Positions 7,080 to 13,713 of a stretch of DNA of 16,776 bases are shown piece after piece. The notes beneath the pieces are model-generated. The model saw nothing but the letters and a program-made list of their open reading frames with translations. It did not search any database and was not told the DNA's origin. The stretch is from Comamonadaceae bacterium (GTDB taxonomy: Bacteria > Pseudomonadota > Gammaproteobacteria > Burkholderiales > Burkholderiaceae_C), in the NCBI GenBank assembly GCA_947464665.1, contig CANHXV010000024.1:1-16776 (forward strand), written 5' to 3'. The number at the start of each line of letters is the position of its first letter. The stretch's first letter is position 1. The translations under genes were made by a program, and so were the position numbers.

Positions 7080-8075
7080 ATGACACAGCGCCGACTTTTC
7101 ATTCAATGTGCAGCGACCAGTGCTGCTGCTTTGCTAGTACCCACAGCCTTCAGCCAGGCTGCTCCTTGGCCTGCAAAACCAATCAATTACTTGGTGGCTT
7201 TTCCACCAGGAGGGACCACCGATATATTGGCGCGTCTGGTGTCTCAAAAATTGGGTACAGCGTTGGGCACCACCCTGGTCATTGAAAACAAAGGTGGCGC
7301 AGGTGGCAGTGTGGGATCAGAAATTGCATCGCGTGCACCAGCGGACGGTTATCACCTGCTGGGTGGCACCATCAGCTCTCACGCCATCAACATCAGCCTA
7401 TATCCCAAGCTGGCTTATGACCCTATCAAGTCTTTTACGCCAGTCTATTTGTACGGCACCAACCCCGTGGTCTTGGTGGTCGCTGCCAACAGCCCTTACA
7501 AAACGCTGCGCGACTTGATGACTGCGGCCAAAGCCAATCCTGGTAAGTTGTCAGGTGCCTCTGCAGGTAATGGCACATCACAGCATTTGGCGCAAGAATT
7601 ATTGGCGTTCAAGGGTGATGTGAAGTTCACCCATGTGCCCTACAAAGGAAGTGCCCCGGCTATTCAAGACGTGATGAGCGGGCAAGTAGATTTCATGTTT
7701 GACACCACGGTAGTGGCAGGTGCCCACATTCAAAGCGGCAAGCTTCGTGCGCTGGCCGTCACATCTTCAAAACGCTTGACCGATGCTTTCACTGATGTAC
7801 CCACTGTGACCGAATCTGGCTGGCCCGGTACTCAAGGTTTTGAAGTGGTGTCGTGGCAAGCCTTGTTTGCACCCGCAGGCACGCCCAAACCCATTGTCGA
7901 TAAATTGCATGCCGAAATTCTCAAGATCATCCAAACGCCTGAAATGCAAGATCGCATTAAAGGCTTAGGTATGCAACCCTCGGCCATGACGCCCGATCAG
8001 GTGCTGAGTTTTCAAAAGGCTGAAATTGAAAAATGGGCCCAAGTCATTAAAGCTGCCAACATCAAACTCGAATAA
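7080..8075 (+). CDS. Bug/TctC-family tripartite tricarboxylate-type substrate-binding protein
   Basis: A 331-residue periplasmic solute receptor of the Bug family, greatly expanded in Burkholderiales. The N-terminus is a signal peptide: a twin-arginine-like 'RRLFIQ', then a hydrophobic 'AATSAAALLVPTAF' and a likely cleavage after 'SQA' (about residue 28). The mature protein starts with the typical 'WPAKPINYLVAFPPGGTTDILAR'; other family marks are 'VIENKGGAGGSVGSEIASRAPADGY', 'YKGSAPAIQDVMSGQVDFMFD' and 'GKLRALAVTS'. No TctA or TctB membrane subunits lie nearby, so it is either an orphan receptor borrowing a permease elsewhere or a sensor. It starts 28 bases after garD and probably ends the operon. 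The ligand is probably a carboxylated sugar acid, by context only. Confidence 0.93.
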   Translation: MTQRRLFIQCAATSAAALLVPTAFSQAAPWPAKPINYLVAFPPGGTTDILARLVSQKLGTALGTTLVIENKGGAGGSVGSEIASRAPADGYHLLGGTISSHAINISLYPKLAYDPIKSFTPVYLYGTNPVVLVVAANSPYKTLRDLMTAAKANPGKLSGASAGNGTSQHLAQELLAFKGDVKFTHVPYKGSAPAIQDVMSGQVDFMFDTTVVAGAHIQSGKLRALAVTSSKRLTDAFTDVPTVTESGWPGTQGFEVVSWQALFAPAGTPKPIVDKLHAEILKIIQTPEMQDRIKGLGMQPSAMTPDQVLSFQKAEIEKWAQVIKAANIKLE

Positions 8076-8147
8076 GAGTCGGTGTCAGTCACTCAAATTT
8101 TTGAGGCGGTGTTGGCTGCCCAAATTTTGATGGCTGGCTTCTTGGAA
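8076..8147. other. Convergent spacer between Bug receptor and metal-dependent hydrolase
   Basis: 72 bases separate two converging genes and mark the end of the sugar-acid operon. The only symmetry is a short CTCAAA/TTTGAG stem (8092-8105) with a 2-base loop, too weak to call a terminator with confidence. No other element was seen. Confidence 0.4.
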
Positions 8148-8972
8148 TCAGCTGCTACGGCCCACCAAGCTGTAAGCACTGGTGTTGTTTTGCAGCCATT
8201 GCTGTGACAGCACATCGCTCTGCTGTGCAGGATGGAAGTCGGCTTTTTTGTAAGCCTTCCAGTGGCCAATATTGCTTCTGAACAAGCCGTCCTTGGCCAA
8301 CAAGAGTTGATAGCCGCTTCTCCAAGTACTGAGCTTGAACAAACTCCCATCGCGCCACAGGTTGTGCATGGTTTGAAGCATGACATCGGTGATGAAGGTC
8401 ACGGTCACATAGTGAAAAATGCGAATGCGCCATTCTTCATTTCCGCCTAAGGCTTTGTAAACGTCAAAGGCCGTGCAGCGGTGCTCAGCTTCTTCAGCAG
8501 CATGCCATTGCCACATGGTTCTGAGGCGCGGCTCAGTACCTTCAAAAATTTCAGAGTGGCTTAACAACCAGTCTGCAAATATGTCTGTGAAGTGTTCGGT
8601 GGCTGCTGTGGCGGCCAATTGTTGACGAACGTTTTGATGGGCATTGGCTTTGATGCGCTTGGCAGAGCGCTCTGCAATTGTGTTTTGAAAGCCTTGAAGC
8701 TCAAGATGGCCATTGAACAAAGCATGAATACGGCGGTGCGTGGCCTCTTGGCCAATGAAGCCTTGAACTTCGGCTGCAAATTTGGCACGTGTGGCGTCGT
8801 CCATTTGCTTGGCGCCCTCGCGGACTGAATCGATGAAGAATTGCTCGCCGACAGGAAAACTCATGGACAAAGCATTGAAGAACGCTGACTTGAAAGCGTC
8901 ACCGCCACACCAGCGCTTCTCAAAAGGCGTGGTGAGGTCAACCAATAATTTTCTAACTGCAAGTTCAGACAT
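8148..8972 (-). CDS. Metal-dependent hydrolase, PF10118-like ferritin-type helical protein
   Basis: A 274-residue helical protein resembling the 'predicted metal-dependent hydrolase' family (PF10118/COG3687), whose reaction is not established. Its acidic/histidine pattern looks like a di-metal four-helix bundle: Glu43 ('FPVGEQFF'), Glu76-x-x-His79 with His83 ('GQEATHRRIH'), Glu126-His127, and Glu160/Glu161-x-x-His164 ('AAEEAEHR'). No signal peptide is seen, so it is cytosolic; some hydrophobic stretches in the C-terminal half could touch a membrane. ATG 8972 is the first start; a weak GAAAGAG lies upstream. It is transcribed away from the sulfatase gene at 9159, and the shared spacer contains a 16-bp palindrome that may regulate both. 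The assignment rests on recalled family motifs, not on a search. Confidence 0.8.
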   Translation of the reverse strand: MSELAVRKLLVDLTTPFEKRWCGGDAFKSAFFNALSMSFPVGEQFFIDSVREGAKQMDDATRAKFAAEVQGFIGQEATHRRIHALFNGHLELQGFQNTIAERSAKRIKANAHQNVRQQLAATAATEHFTDIFADWLLSHSEIFEGTEPRLRTMWQWHAAEEAEHRCTAFDVYKALGGNEEWRIRIFHYVTVTFITDVMLQTMHNLWRDGSLFKLSTWRSGYQLLLAKDGLFRSNIGHWKAYKKADFHPAQQSDVLSQQWLQNNTSAYSLVGRSS

Positions 8973-9158
8973 GAGACTCTTTCAAGGGGACCGAGGGTTT
9001 TGGAGGGCTACACGGTGAAGCATTATTTTGCTATATTTTCCATACATTAATGTATGTTTTTAAGTCATCCTTGTTTTTAAAGGGTTTTCATCTGATTTGG
9101 AGCAAAGTCTTGAAGGTTTACCATTCAAGCTTTTGAAACCCACCTTTATGGGCTACGC
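8973..9158. promoter_or_regulatory. Divergent intergenic region with promoters for hydrolase (-) and sulfatase (+)
   Basis: This 186-base AT-rich spacer must hold the promoters of both flanking genes unless the sulfatase is expressed from elsewhere. It contains the palindrome at 9041-9056. Nearer the sulfatase start are a CTTGAA/TTCAAG inverted repeat (9109-9114 and 9124-9129) and an overlapping TTCAA/TTGAA pair (9124-9137). A TATATT at about 9032-9037 could be a -10 box, but I see no convincing -35 partner on either strand. Confidence 0.5.
9041..9056. promoter_or_regulatory. Perfect 16-bp palindrome, candidate TetR-family operator
   Basis: CATACATTAATGTATG reads the same on both strands. 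Its CATACAT...ATGTATG half-sites resemble operators of TetR/AcrR-type repressors. It sits 68 bases upstream of the hydrolase start and 102 bases upstream of the sulfatase start, where a repressor could control both. No regulator gene lies in the window, so the partner protein is unknown. Confidence 0.6.
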
Positions 9159-10841
9159 ATGCTGAAAAAAATTTTCGTTGTTTTTGGATTGTTCATTTCA
9201 GCCATCGTGTTGGTGGTGGGCGGCCTTTATGTCAAAGGCGGCCAAGCAGAGGTTCTGCTGTGGTTCGTTAAAATTTTCATCAGACAAGAACATGAGCCCA
9301 ACAGGGAGGTTACCTGGGCTATTCCAACGGGCTCACCAGCCAGCCTTGAAGCCAGTAAGGGCGCCAAACCACCCAATGTCATTTTGATTGTGGCCGACGA
9401 CTTGGGCTACAACGATATCACCCTGAATGGTGGTGGCTTGGCCAAAGGCACTGTGCCCACCCCCTTTATCAACAGTTTGGCGCAGCAAGGTGCCAATTTT
9501 GAAACCAGCTATTCGGGCAATGCCACCTGTGCGCCCTCACGTGCCGCCATGATGACCGGGCGTTATCCCACACGCTTTGGATATGAGTTCACACCCACGC
9601 CCAAACAATTCATGAAAGTGATTGGACACTACAAGGGCCCCAACCAAGTGCATGATGCCATTTATCACGCCGATCGTGAAAAGGACCTCATTCCCTATGA
9701 AACCATGGGCCTGCCGCGTTCAGAAATCACGCTGGCCAAGTTGCTCAAGGGGCAGGGCTATAGAACCCTGCATGTGGGCAAGTGGCATTTGGGCGATGCG
9801 CCACAATTTAGAGCCTATGAGCACGGCTTTGATGAGTCTTTGTCTTTTCCACATGCCAGCTCCCTTTACTTGCCTGAGAACGACCCCAATGTGGTGAACT
9901 CGAAACAAGACTTCGACGTCATCGATAAATTTCAATGGGCAGCCGGCAGTTTTGGAATGCGCTTTAACAACAGCGAGCTCTTCAAGCCGAAGCGTTTCGT
10001 CACCGATTACCTCACTGACGAAGCCGAAAAAGCCATTGAGGCCAATCGGAATCAACCCTTCTTCCTTTTCTTAGCCTATACCGCGCCACACACGCCTTTG
10101 CAAGCCACCAAAGAAGATTACGCGGCACTTTCGCACATCGAAGATCACACATTGCGAGTGTATGCCGCCATGGTTCGTAACTTAGACCGTAACATTGGCA
10201 GGGTGCTGCAAACACTCAAGGACAAGGGCTTAGACGACAACACCATTGTGATTTTCACCAGCGACAACGGCGGTGCGCATTACGTGGGACTAGATGGTTT
10301 GAACAGCCCCTATCGAGGCTGGAAAGCTACGTTTTTTGAAGGCGGCATTCGGGTCCCGATGTTCATGCGTTGGCCTGCTGGCATTCCCAAAGGTGTGAAG
10401 CCACAATTGCCTGTTAACCACATGGACATTTTCACCACGGTGGCTGCTGCCACCGGTGCCAAGATGCCCACTGACAGGCCCATGGATGGCATTAACTTGC
10501 TACCCCAAATCTCCCAGCCTGCCGACAAGGGGCCAGACCGTTCTTTGTTCTGGCGAACTGACACGTATCGGGTGATACGAAAAGGCGAGTGGAAATTACA
10601 GGTCACGCAAAATCCCAAAAAAGATTGGCTCTACCATTTGGCCACAGACCCAACCGAAAAAGTTAATTTGGCAACTCAAGAACCTGCCAGAGTGGCCAGC
10701 ATGAAGAAAGAATTAGAAGCCTTCAATGCCACGCAAGTGAAACCCAGTTGGCCTTCCATGGCGGAGGCTGCCATTGCCATTGACAAACATCTGCGGCAAA
10801 AAACGCTGCCAACTGACGAGTACGTTTATTACGGCAACTGA
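9159..10841 (+). CDS. Type I (formylglycine) sulfatase with N-terminal membrane anchor
   Basis: A 560-residue sulfatase-family hydrolase that should cleave a sulfate ester outside the cytosol. The N-terminus has a lysine pair, then a hydrophobic helix (about 5-25) without an obvious signal-peptidase site, so it is probably anchored to the inner membrane facing the periplasm. The active-site motif is C124-A-P-S-R128 within 'CAPSRAAMMTGR', where the Cys would be converted to formylglycine. Metal and substrate residues in the usual order are Asp80-Asp81 ('VADDLGYND'), Lys208/His210 ('GKWHLG'), His311 ('TAPHTPL'), Asp369-Asn370 ('TSDNGGAHY') and Lys389. ATG 9159 is the first sensible start, with a poor ribosome-binding site. 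It stands alone on this strand, converging with the five-gene operon. The natural substrate is unknown, and no formylglycine-generating enzyme is in the window. Confidence 0.93.
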   Translation: MLKKIFVVFGLFISAIVLVVGGLYVKGGQAEVLLWFVKIFIRQEHEPNREVTWAIPTGSPASLEASKGAKPPNVILIVADDLGYNDITLNGGGLAKGTVPTPFINSLAQQGANFETSYSGNATCAPSRAAMMTGRYPTRFGYEFTPTPKQFMKVIGHYKGPNQVHDAIYHADREKDLIPYETMGLPRSEITLAKLLKGQGYRTLHVGKWHLGDAPQFRAYEHGFDESLSFPHASSLYLPENDPNVVNSKQDFDVIDKFQWAAGSFGMRFNNSELFKPKRFVTDYLTDEAEKAIEANRNQPFFLFLAYTAPHTPLQATKEDYAALSHIEDHTLRVYAAMVRNLDRNIGRVLQTLKDKGLDDNTIVIFTSDNGGAHYVGLDGLNSPYRGWKATFFEGGIRVPMFMRWPAGIPKGVKPQLPVNHMDIFTTVAAATGAKMPTDRPMDGINLLPQISQPADKGPDRSLFWRTDTYRVIRKGEWKLQVTQNPKKDWLYHLATDPTEKVNLATQEPARVASMKKELEAFNATQVKPSWPSMAEAAIAIDKHLRQKTLPTDEYVYYGN

Positions 10842-10863
10842 ACATTTGGAAAATGCGATGAGC

Positions 10864-10883
10864 TCAGTTTTGCGAAAAGCTGA
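10864..10883. terminator. Possible bidirectional terminator between convergent genes
   Basis: In the 54-base gap between the sulfatase and dehalogenase stops, TCAGTTTT (10864-10871) pairs with AAAA-G-CTGA (10875-10883) around a GCG loop with one bulged G. An alternative palindrome CTGAATTCAG (10880-10889) overlaps it. The stem is AT-rich and imperfect, so the call is tentative; position is the main argument. Confidence 0.35.
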
Positions 10884-10895
10884 ATTCAGTGTTGC

Positions 10896-11807
10896 TTAGT
10901 TGGTTCGAATAAATTCCACCAAAGCCTGAGCTACTTCTGCGCCTTTGTCTTCTTGTACAAAATGTCCAGCACCTCGAATTTGAGTGTGGTTTTGGCCCGC
11001 AGCGCCAGGCACTCTTTTTTGCCACATTTTTTCACCGCCCTTGGTCACAGGGTCGCGTGTGCTGAACAAGGTGATGAAGGGCTTGCTCCACGCTTTGTAC
11101 ATGTCCCACGCGCGCTCGTTGGCTTCTCTGGCAGGATTGCTGGGGTCAATGGGCACTAAGGTGGGAAACACTCTGGCACCTACTTTGTATCGGCTGTTGG
11201 GGTAGGGCGCATCGTAAGCGTTCACAGCTTCATCACTGAGGCCTTGAGCGCAGCCGAAACGCACAATTTTCCCAATGGGAAACCAGGGGCTGTACATGGC
11301 GAATGCGCGCCAAATGTGAAATGCACGAGGAATTTTTTCATTGCCAGTGGGTAGACCACCGTTGCTAAGGGCAATGCGTGCAAATCGGTCTGGCATTTCG
11401 GACACCATGCGCAGACCAATCAGAGAGCCCCAGTCTTGGCAAAACAATGTGATGTTCTTCGCATCGACAGATTCAAGCCATGCGCTCATCCATTGCACAT
11501 GGTTTTCATAGGTGTAGTCTGAGCGCTTGGTGGGTTTGTCTGTGCGACCAAAACCCACTTGATCGGGCACCAAAACACGCATGCCCGCATGGGCCAAGAT
11601 AGGAATCATTTTGCGGTAAAGGAATGACCATGCGGGCTCGCCGTGCATCAGCAACACCACAGGGCCGTCTTGGGGGCCTTCATCGATGTAGGCAACACGC
11701 AAACCACCAATTTGTGTGTAGTGAGGCGTGAAGGGAAAGTCGGGCAGGTTTTGAAATCGATTCTCTGGGGTGCGAAGGAAGTTTTCGATGTGAGGCAATT
11801 GACGCAT
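10896..11807 (-). CDS. Haloalkane dehalogenase-like alpha/beta hydrolase (HLD-I, DhlA-like)
   Basis: A 303-residue alpha/beta hydrolase; Xanthobacter DhlA is about 310. Haloalkane dehalogenases replace a halogen on alkyl carbon with hydroxyl through an Asp ester. The nucleophile motif 'CQDWGS' gives Asp125 with halide-binding Trp126 next to it, almost the same numbers as Asp124/Trp125 of DhlA. 'HGEPAWSFLY' (55-64) is the oxyanion-hole loop. Asp252 ('TRDPVT') and His282 ('GAGHFVQED') complete the triad, and Trp166 in the cap ('FHIWRAF') could be the second halide ligand, as in subfamily HLD-I. No signal peptide is seen, so it is cytosolic. It is the last gene of the minus-strand operon, 32 bases after the MBL-fold hydrolase stop. 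True dehalogenation is likely from the residues, but the natural substrate is unknown. Confidence 0.88.
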   Translation of the reverse strand: MRQLPHIENFLRTPENRFQNLPDFPFTPHYTQIGGLRVAYIDEGPQDGPVVLLMHGEPAWSFLYRKMIPILAHAGMRVLVPDQVGFGRTDKPTKRSDYTYENHVQWMSAWLESVDAKNITLFCQDWGSLIGLRMVSEMPDRFARIALSNGGLPTGNEKIPRAFHIWRAFAMYSPWFPIGKIVRFGCAQGLSDEAVNAYDAPYPNSRYKVGARVFPTLVPIDPSNPAREANERAWDMYKAWSKPFITLFSTRDPVTKGGEKMWQKRVPGAAGQNHTQIRGAGHFVQEDKGAEVAQALVEFIRTN

Positions 11808-11839
11808 GGCTTAGTTTCAATCTTGGTTGTTATGAGAAA

Positions 11840-12913
11840 TTAAAAGCGATGGCTGGTTTCTATGCTTTTCTTGCCAGCAGGCAAACTCAGAAAATCACCA
11901 TCTTTGGCGACTTGAATCTTGCCCTTGAACACATCTGCTGTGCCTCTTAAAAAAGTGTCTACCAAGCCAGGCAATGGCAGTGGCGGCGCAATGTGATGCA
12001 ACAACAAAAAACTGACCTGTGCCTGCTGGGCAATCTGGGCTGCTTGGACTGGCGAAGTATGGTAATCCGTGATGTCCTTCATGATTTGTTCAAGCTTGTC
12101 TCTTTTGGCTGTTTTTGCACCTTCTTGTAACAGCTGCATCAATTCCATGGACATGGCTTCATGTATCAGGACATCTGCCCCTTGAGATGCCTTGGCCACA
12201 TGAACAGAAGGGGTGGTGTCACCACTGATGACGATGCTTCTGTCTTTGTAGCTAATTTTGTAGCCAACAGCTGGGTGAATCGGCGCATGAGCCACACTGA
12301 AAGCGTGAATTTGAGTGTCTTGAGCATCAAAGACCAAAGTTGTTTCAAATGGCTGGGTGTTGAAACGAATGGCTTGCGCGCCAAAGCCACTCCTTGGAAC
12401 AATGGCCTCACCATGATGCGCGACACGATAGCCTCGGTCTAAGCTGTAGGCCAGCATGAACCCATTGACAACGGTGTCCACACCCTCCGGCCCATAAACT
12501 TTGACGGGCTGTGAATTGGAATTGGAGACCCAGCGTTGAAGCAATAACTCGCCCATCCCATCGATGTGATCAGAATGAAAGTGCGTCAGGAAAATCCCGT
12601 TAATAAGACCAGGGTTAAAGCCCATTTTGTTGATGTTGCGGGCGCTTGCGTTGCCAGCGTCAAACACAAAAATTTGTTGACCTGCTATGACCAAAGTGCA
12701 AGGGCCGCCACGCTTTTCGTCTGGCATCGGTGAACCTGCACCGCAAACAGCAATGTGCAAACCATCGGGTAAATCTTTGAGTGGATTGCTGCCCATTCGC
12801 TGCGCTGTCACGCGCTTGGCCAAAATCATGCTGATAGGTTCACGGAAGGCATACAAGCTGCCAGCCAAAAGAGCAATGACAATAAGAGCTGTGCCCAATT
12901 TTCCAATTCGCAT
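11840..12913 (-). CDS. Membrane-anchored MBL-fold hydrolase, RNase Z/AtsA-like
   Basis: A 357-residue zinc hydrolase of the metallo-beta-lactamase fold. After a hydrophobic N-terminal helix (about 7-22, preceded by basic residues) the catalytic domain probably faces the periplasm. The order of motifs is that of the RNase Z/arylsulfatase branch: His111-x-His113-x-Asp115-His116 ('THFHSDHIDG'), His209 before 'HPAVGY', Asp232 ('SGDTT'), His251-Glu252, His285 ('YHTSPVQAAQIA') and His307 near 'LLHHIAPP'. An exported location argues against tRNA processing; a phospho- or sulfo-ester or lactone substrate fits better. Start ATG 12913 has GGAG at 12921-12924 and sits 2 bases after the SDR stop; the longer frame to 12964 lies inside the SDR gene and would hide the signal segment. 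Confidence 0.88.
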   Translation of the reverse strand: MRIGKLGTALIVIALLAGSLYAFREPISMILAKRVTAQRMGSNPLKDLPDGLHIAVCGAGSPMPDEKRGGPCTLVIAGQQIFVFDAGNASARNINKMGFNPGLINGIFLTHFHSDHIDGMGELLLQRWVSNSNSQPVKVYGPEGVDTVVNGFMLAYSLDRGYRVAHHGEAIVPRSGFGAQAIRFNTQPFETTLVFDAQDTQIHAFSVAHAPIHPAVGYKISYKDRSIVISGDTTPSVHVAKASQGADVLIHEAMSMELMQLLQEGAKTAKRDKLEQIMKDITDYHTSPVQAAQIAQQAQVSFLLLHHIAPPLPLPGLVDTFLRGTADVFKGKIQVAKDGDFLSLPAGKKSIETSHRF

Positions 12914-12915
12914 TT

Positions 12916-13713
12916 TTAAACTCCAAAAATTCTGGCCATTCGAACGCCAAAGCCCTGTATCCAAGGTGAGATGTATCTCAACTTGGGTCGATTGGCTTCT
13001 GCAGCTTTGACAATTTGTTTCACAATGCCCTTTGTGCTTCGTGCTTCTAAAAACTTGAACGTGGCATGTTCTTGTTTCTTCATTTTTTCAGCTTGGTGTG
13101 CAAAGTAGGAAGAGCTTCCCATCCATGCATATTTACTTTCACTCATGGCTTGGTTGAACCCGGTGTGAATGGCGCCTGGCTCAATCAGAGCGATGTGAAT
13201 ATTTTTCTTGAGCTGGTCCATTTCAGCGCGCAGGCCTGCCCCTGCTGCCGAGAGTGCAAACTTGCTCATGCTGTAGGGCATGAGAAAGGGCATGGGAATT
13301 CTGCCTGCAATGGAGCTTACGAAAAGCACCGTGCCTTTTTGTCTTTCAATCATGCCTTTGAGCGCCACTTGTGTCAGCTCTAAGGTACAGAATAAATTGA
13401 CTTCAAATATTTTCCGGACAATTTGCATGTCGACTTCAGCCAAAGAGCCTGATTCGCCCATCCCGGCATTGTTGATCAGCACGTCGATGGCATAAGGCTC
13501 AATGCGTTGACGATCGACTTTAGAACTGATGTTCAGCTTGAAAATCTCTAAATTGATTTTTTTGGTGGAGGCTTCCAATCTCAAAGCGTCTGCTTGGGCA
13601 TCTGTTTGGGTCGTTGCCAATACGCGATGGCCGCGAAGGGCGAGTGCAAACGCTGAATCTTTGCCAATGCCAGTGCCAGCGCCAGTGATCAATATCGTTT
13701 TAAGCATGTTCAT
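12916..13713 (-). CDS. Short-chain dehydrogenase/reductase (SDR, classical)
   Basis: A 265-residue NAD(P)-dependent oxidoreductase acting on an alcohol/ketone pair, cytosolic. Classical SDR motifs are all present: 'TGAGTGIG' cofactor loop (10-17), 'NNAG' (81-84), catalytic Ser134 ('FVSSIAG') and Tyr147-x-x-x-Lys151 ('YSMSK'), followed by 'EPGAIHTGF'. The frame is open upstream to 13959, but those residues overlap the preceding gene and are not SDR-like. ATG 13713 is used; ATG 13707 two codons later is equally possible. Both lie inside the end of the preceding gene (stop 13700-13702), so translation is coupled. The C-terminal 60 residues are basic and extend beyond the core fold. Substrate unknown; it might oxidise an alcohol released by the sulfatase or dehalogenase. 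Confidence 0.92.
   Translation of the reverse strand: MNMLKTILITGAGTGIGKDSAFALALRGHRVLATTQTDAQADALRLEASTKKINLEIFKLNISSKVDRQRIEPYAIDVLINNAGMGESGSLAEVDMQIVRKIFEVNLFCTLELTQVALKGMIERQKGTVLFVSSIAGRIPMPFLMPYSMSKFALSAAGAGLRAEMDQLKKNIHIALIEPGAIHTGFNQAMSESKYAWMGSSSYFAHQAEKMKKQEHATFKFLEARSTKGIVKQIVKAAEANRPKLRYISPWIQGFGVRMARIFGV

Noticed and set aside
8092..8105. CTCAAA/TTTGAG stem as terminator
   Set aside because: Only six AT-rich pairs with a 2-base loop and no T tract; too weak to call.
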